Source: Azospirillum lipoferum (GTDB lineage Bacteria > Pseudomonadota > Alphaproteobacteria > Azospirillales > Azospirillaceae). Taken from it: 64,000 nucleotides of DNA. Position 1 is the first letter of the stretch. Every line of letters starts with the position of its first letter. Location of the stretch: assembly GCF_024170005.1 (NCBI RefSeq), contig NZ_JALJXJ010000021.1, positions 48,102-112,101 of the forward strand, read 5' to 3'. The translations under genes were made by a program, and so were the position numbers. Shown piece by piece: positions 63,153 to 64,000 of the stretch. The notes under the pieces were generated by a model. That model was not told the origin of the DNA. It did not search any database and saw nothing but the letters and a program-made list of their open reading frames with translations.

Positions 63153-63605
63153 ATAATCGCGTACGCGGATGTGATTATCATCACTTCAACGTCATTTTGG
63201 ATGTAAGAGATGGTTAAAGCTGTCGGCATGGGAAGCGCTGAAAGTGTCCATCAAACCGCCGTTTGACGGCCAGCCGCCAAAGTGTCCGGAAACCCACGTT
63301 GAGGATGGCTTTCCGGACAAATTGATTGTCGGACGGGTTTCCGGACAAGGAGAAAAGGCCGCCGGAGCGAGGGCGACGACCTCCTTCGTGGCGGTCGCCG
63401 CTCCTTTTCGCGACACTCCGATCCGGTCGGACCGGAGTGTCCGCATTGGCACCGGATACTGTTGGCGAATCATTTGAAGTGAATTCGCCCGGGATCTTCT
63501 TGAAGTTTAGCCGCATACCGACGCGTAACGGACTGGGCGGCGCAGGCTGTGAGACTGTGTCAGGGAGCAACAGTTGACGGAGGTGAAGCGATCGGAGATT
63601 ACGCC
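63153..63605. other. intergenic region between RTX gene and IS1182-type transposase
   Basis: 453 bp without a supported gene. It holds the CGCGTACGCG palindrome (about 63160-63169) upstream of the RTX start, and repeated TTTCCGGACAA / TGTCCGGAAAC words at about 63281-63350 that may belong to the end of the IS element. The terminal inverted repeat of the IS could not be fixed because its other end lies outside the window. Confidence 0.4.
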
Positions 63606-64000
63606 ATGTCGCTCCACGCCCAGCCATCTGTCCCATCGGTCCCGGAAGAAACCGTCCGTGTCGCCCACGCCGCCTTTCCGAGGGGAAATCCTTATCTGAC
63701 GCTTCGGGATGATCTTGGTTCAGCCTTTGTGGACAAGGACTTCAATGACCTCTATCCTAAACGCGGCCGGCCGACCTATCCCCCCTGGCGACTGGCGCTG
63801 GTGACGCTCCTGCAGTTCCGTGAGGGGCTGAGCGACCGCCAGGCGGCCGAGGCGGTGCGGGCGCGCATCGACTGGAAGTACCTGCTCGGCCTGGATCTGA
63901 CCGACGCCGGCTTCGATCACAGCGTCCTGACCGAGTTTCGCGGACGGCTGCTGGCCGGGGGGGGGCCGAGGAACGCCTCCTGGAGCGGGTGCTCGATGCC
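63606..64000 (+). pseudogene. IS1182-type transposase, N-terminal part with frameshifting G tract
   Basis: From the ATG at 63606 the frame reads AHAAFPRGNPYLTLRDDLGS, then YPKRGRPTYPPWRLALVTLL and QFREGLSDRQAAEAVRARID, the N-terminal domain of IS1182 transposases. At 63957-63965 a run of nine G shifts the frame to PRNASWSGCS. In another frame the expected AEERLLERVLDA continues. Seven G would keep the frame. This is a mutation, a slippage site, or a base-calling error in a homopolymer. The gene runs off the window. Confidence 0.8.

Overview
The window is GC-rich DNA in which most genes carry long antisense shadow ORFs. A complete urtABCDE urea-uptake operon, a very large hybrid sensor kinase paired with a diguanylate cyclase, and compact GC-rich intergenic hairpins suggest an alphaproteobacterium of the Azospirillum/Rhodospirillales type. 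This assignment is inferred from gene content and composition. No rRNA, tRNA or CRISPR array was seen.

Layout. 0-23 kb is core-like: a LysR/GST divergent pair, a secreted acid phosphatase, a small heme-free secreted repeat protein, urtEDCBA (minus strand), an L,D-transpeptidase, a methyltransferase, a PAS-rich hybrid histidine kinase overlapping a REC-GGDEF diguanylate cyclase, and an RND efflux pair. Gene remnants lie at 11.5 kb (amidohydrolase) and 18.2-18.7 kb (AraC-like fragment and alpha/beta-hydrolase N-terminus). 23.4-34.4 kb looks like a defence or conflict island. It holds a tightly overlapped operon of TIR protein, middle component and zinc-hook SMC-like ATPase (resembling ABC-three-component systems), a divergent transmembrane patatin phospholipase, and a second operon that pairs a TIR protein with a stand-alone SLOG-domain protein.

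34.6-43.2 kb is a two-partner secretion locus. A TpsA exoprotein overlaps a Calx-beta/cadherin-like repeat protein on the minus strand. Divergent to them are a small exported protein, a CHAT-type caspase-like peptidase and the TpsB transporter.

43.2-58 kb is an accessory zone full of insertion sequences and broken genes: IS5 and IS66 remnants, an AT-rich methyltransferase, a truncated benzoylformate-decarboxylase-type gene beside an intact LysR, and a decayed beta-glucoside PTS operon. That operon still has a convincing BglG/LicT-type antiterminator target and terminator in its leader, plus an intact 6-phospho-beta-glucosidase. It is followed by an IS-bounded AT-richer segment with a LysR, a broken PEP-utilising enzyme and an MFS transporter. 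Three IS5-type elements sit exactly on stop codons. 58-59 kb is a non-coding block with six copies of GGAACCATAAA. The window ends with a 1369-residue RTX/FG-GAP type I secreted protein and the 5' part of an IS1182-type transposase.
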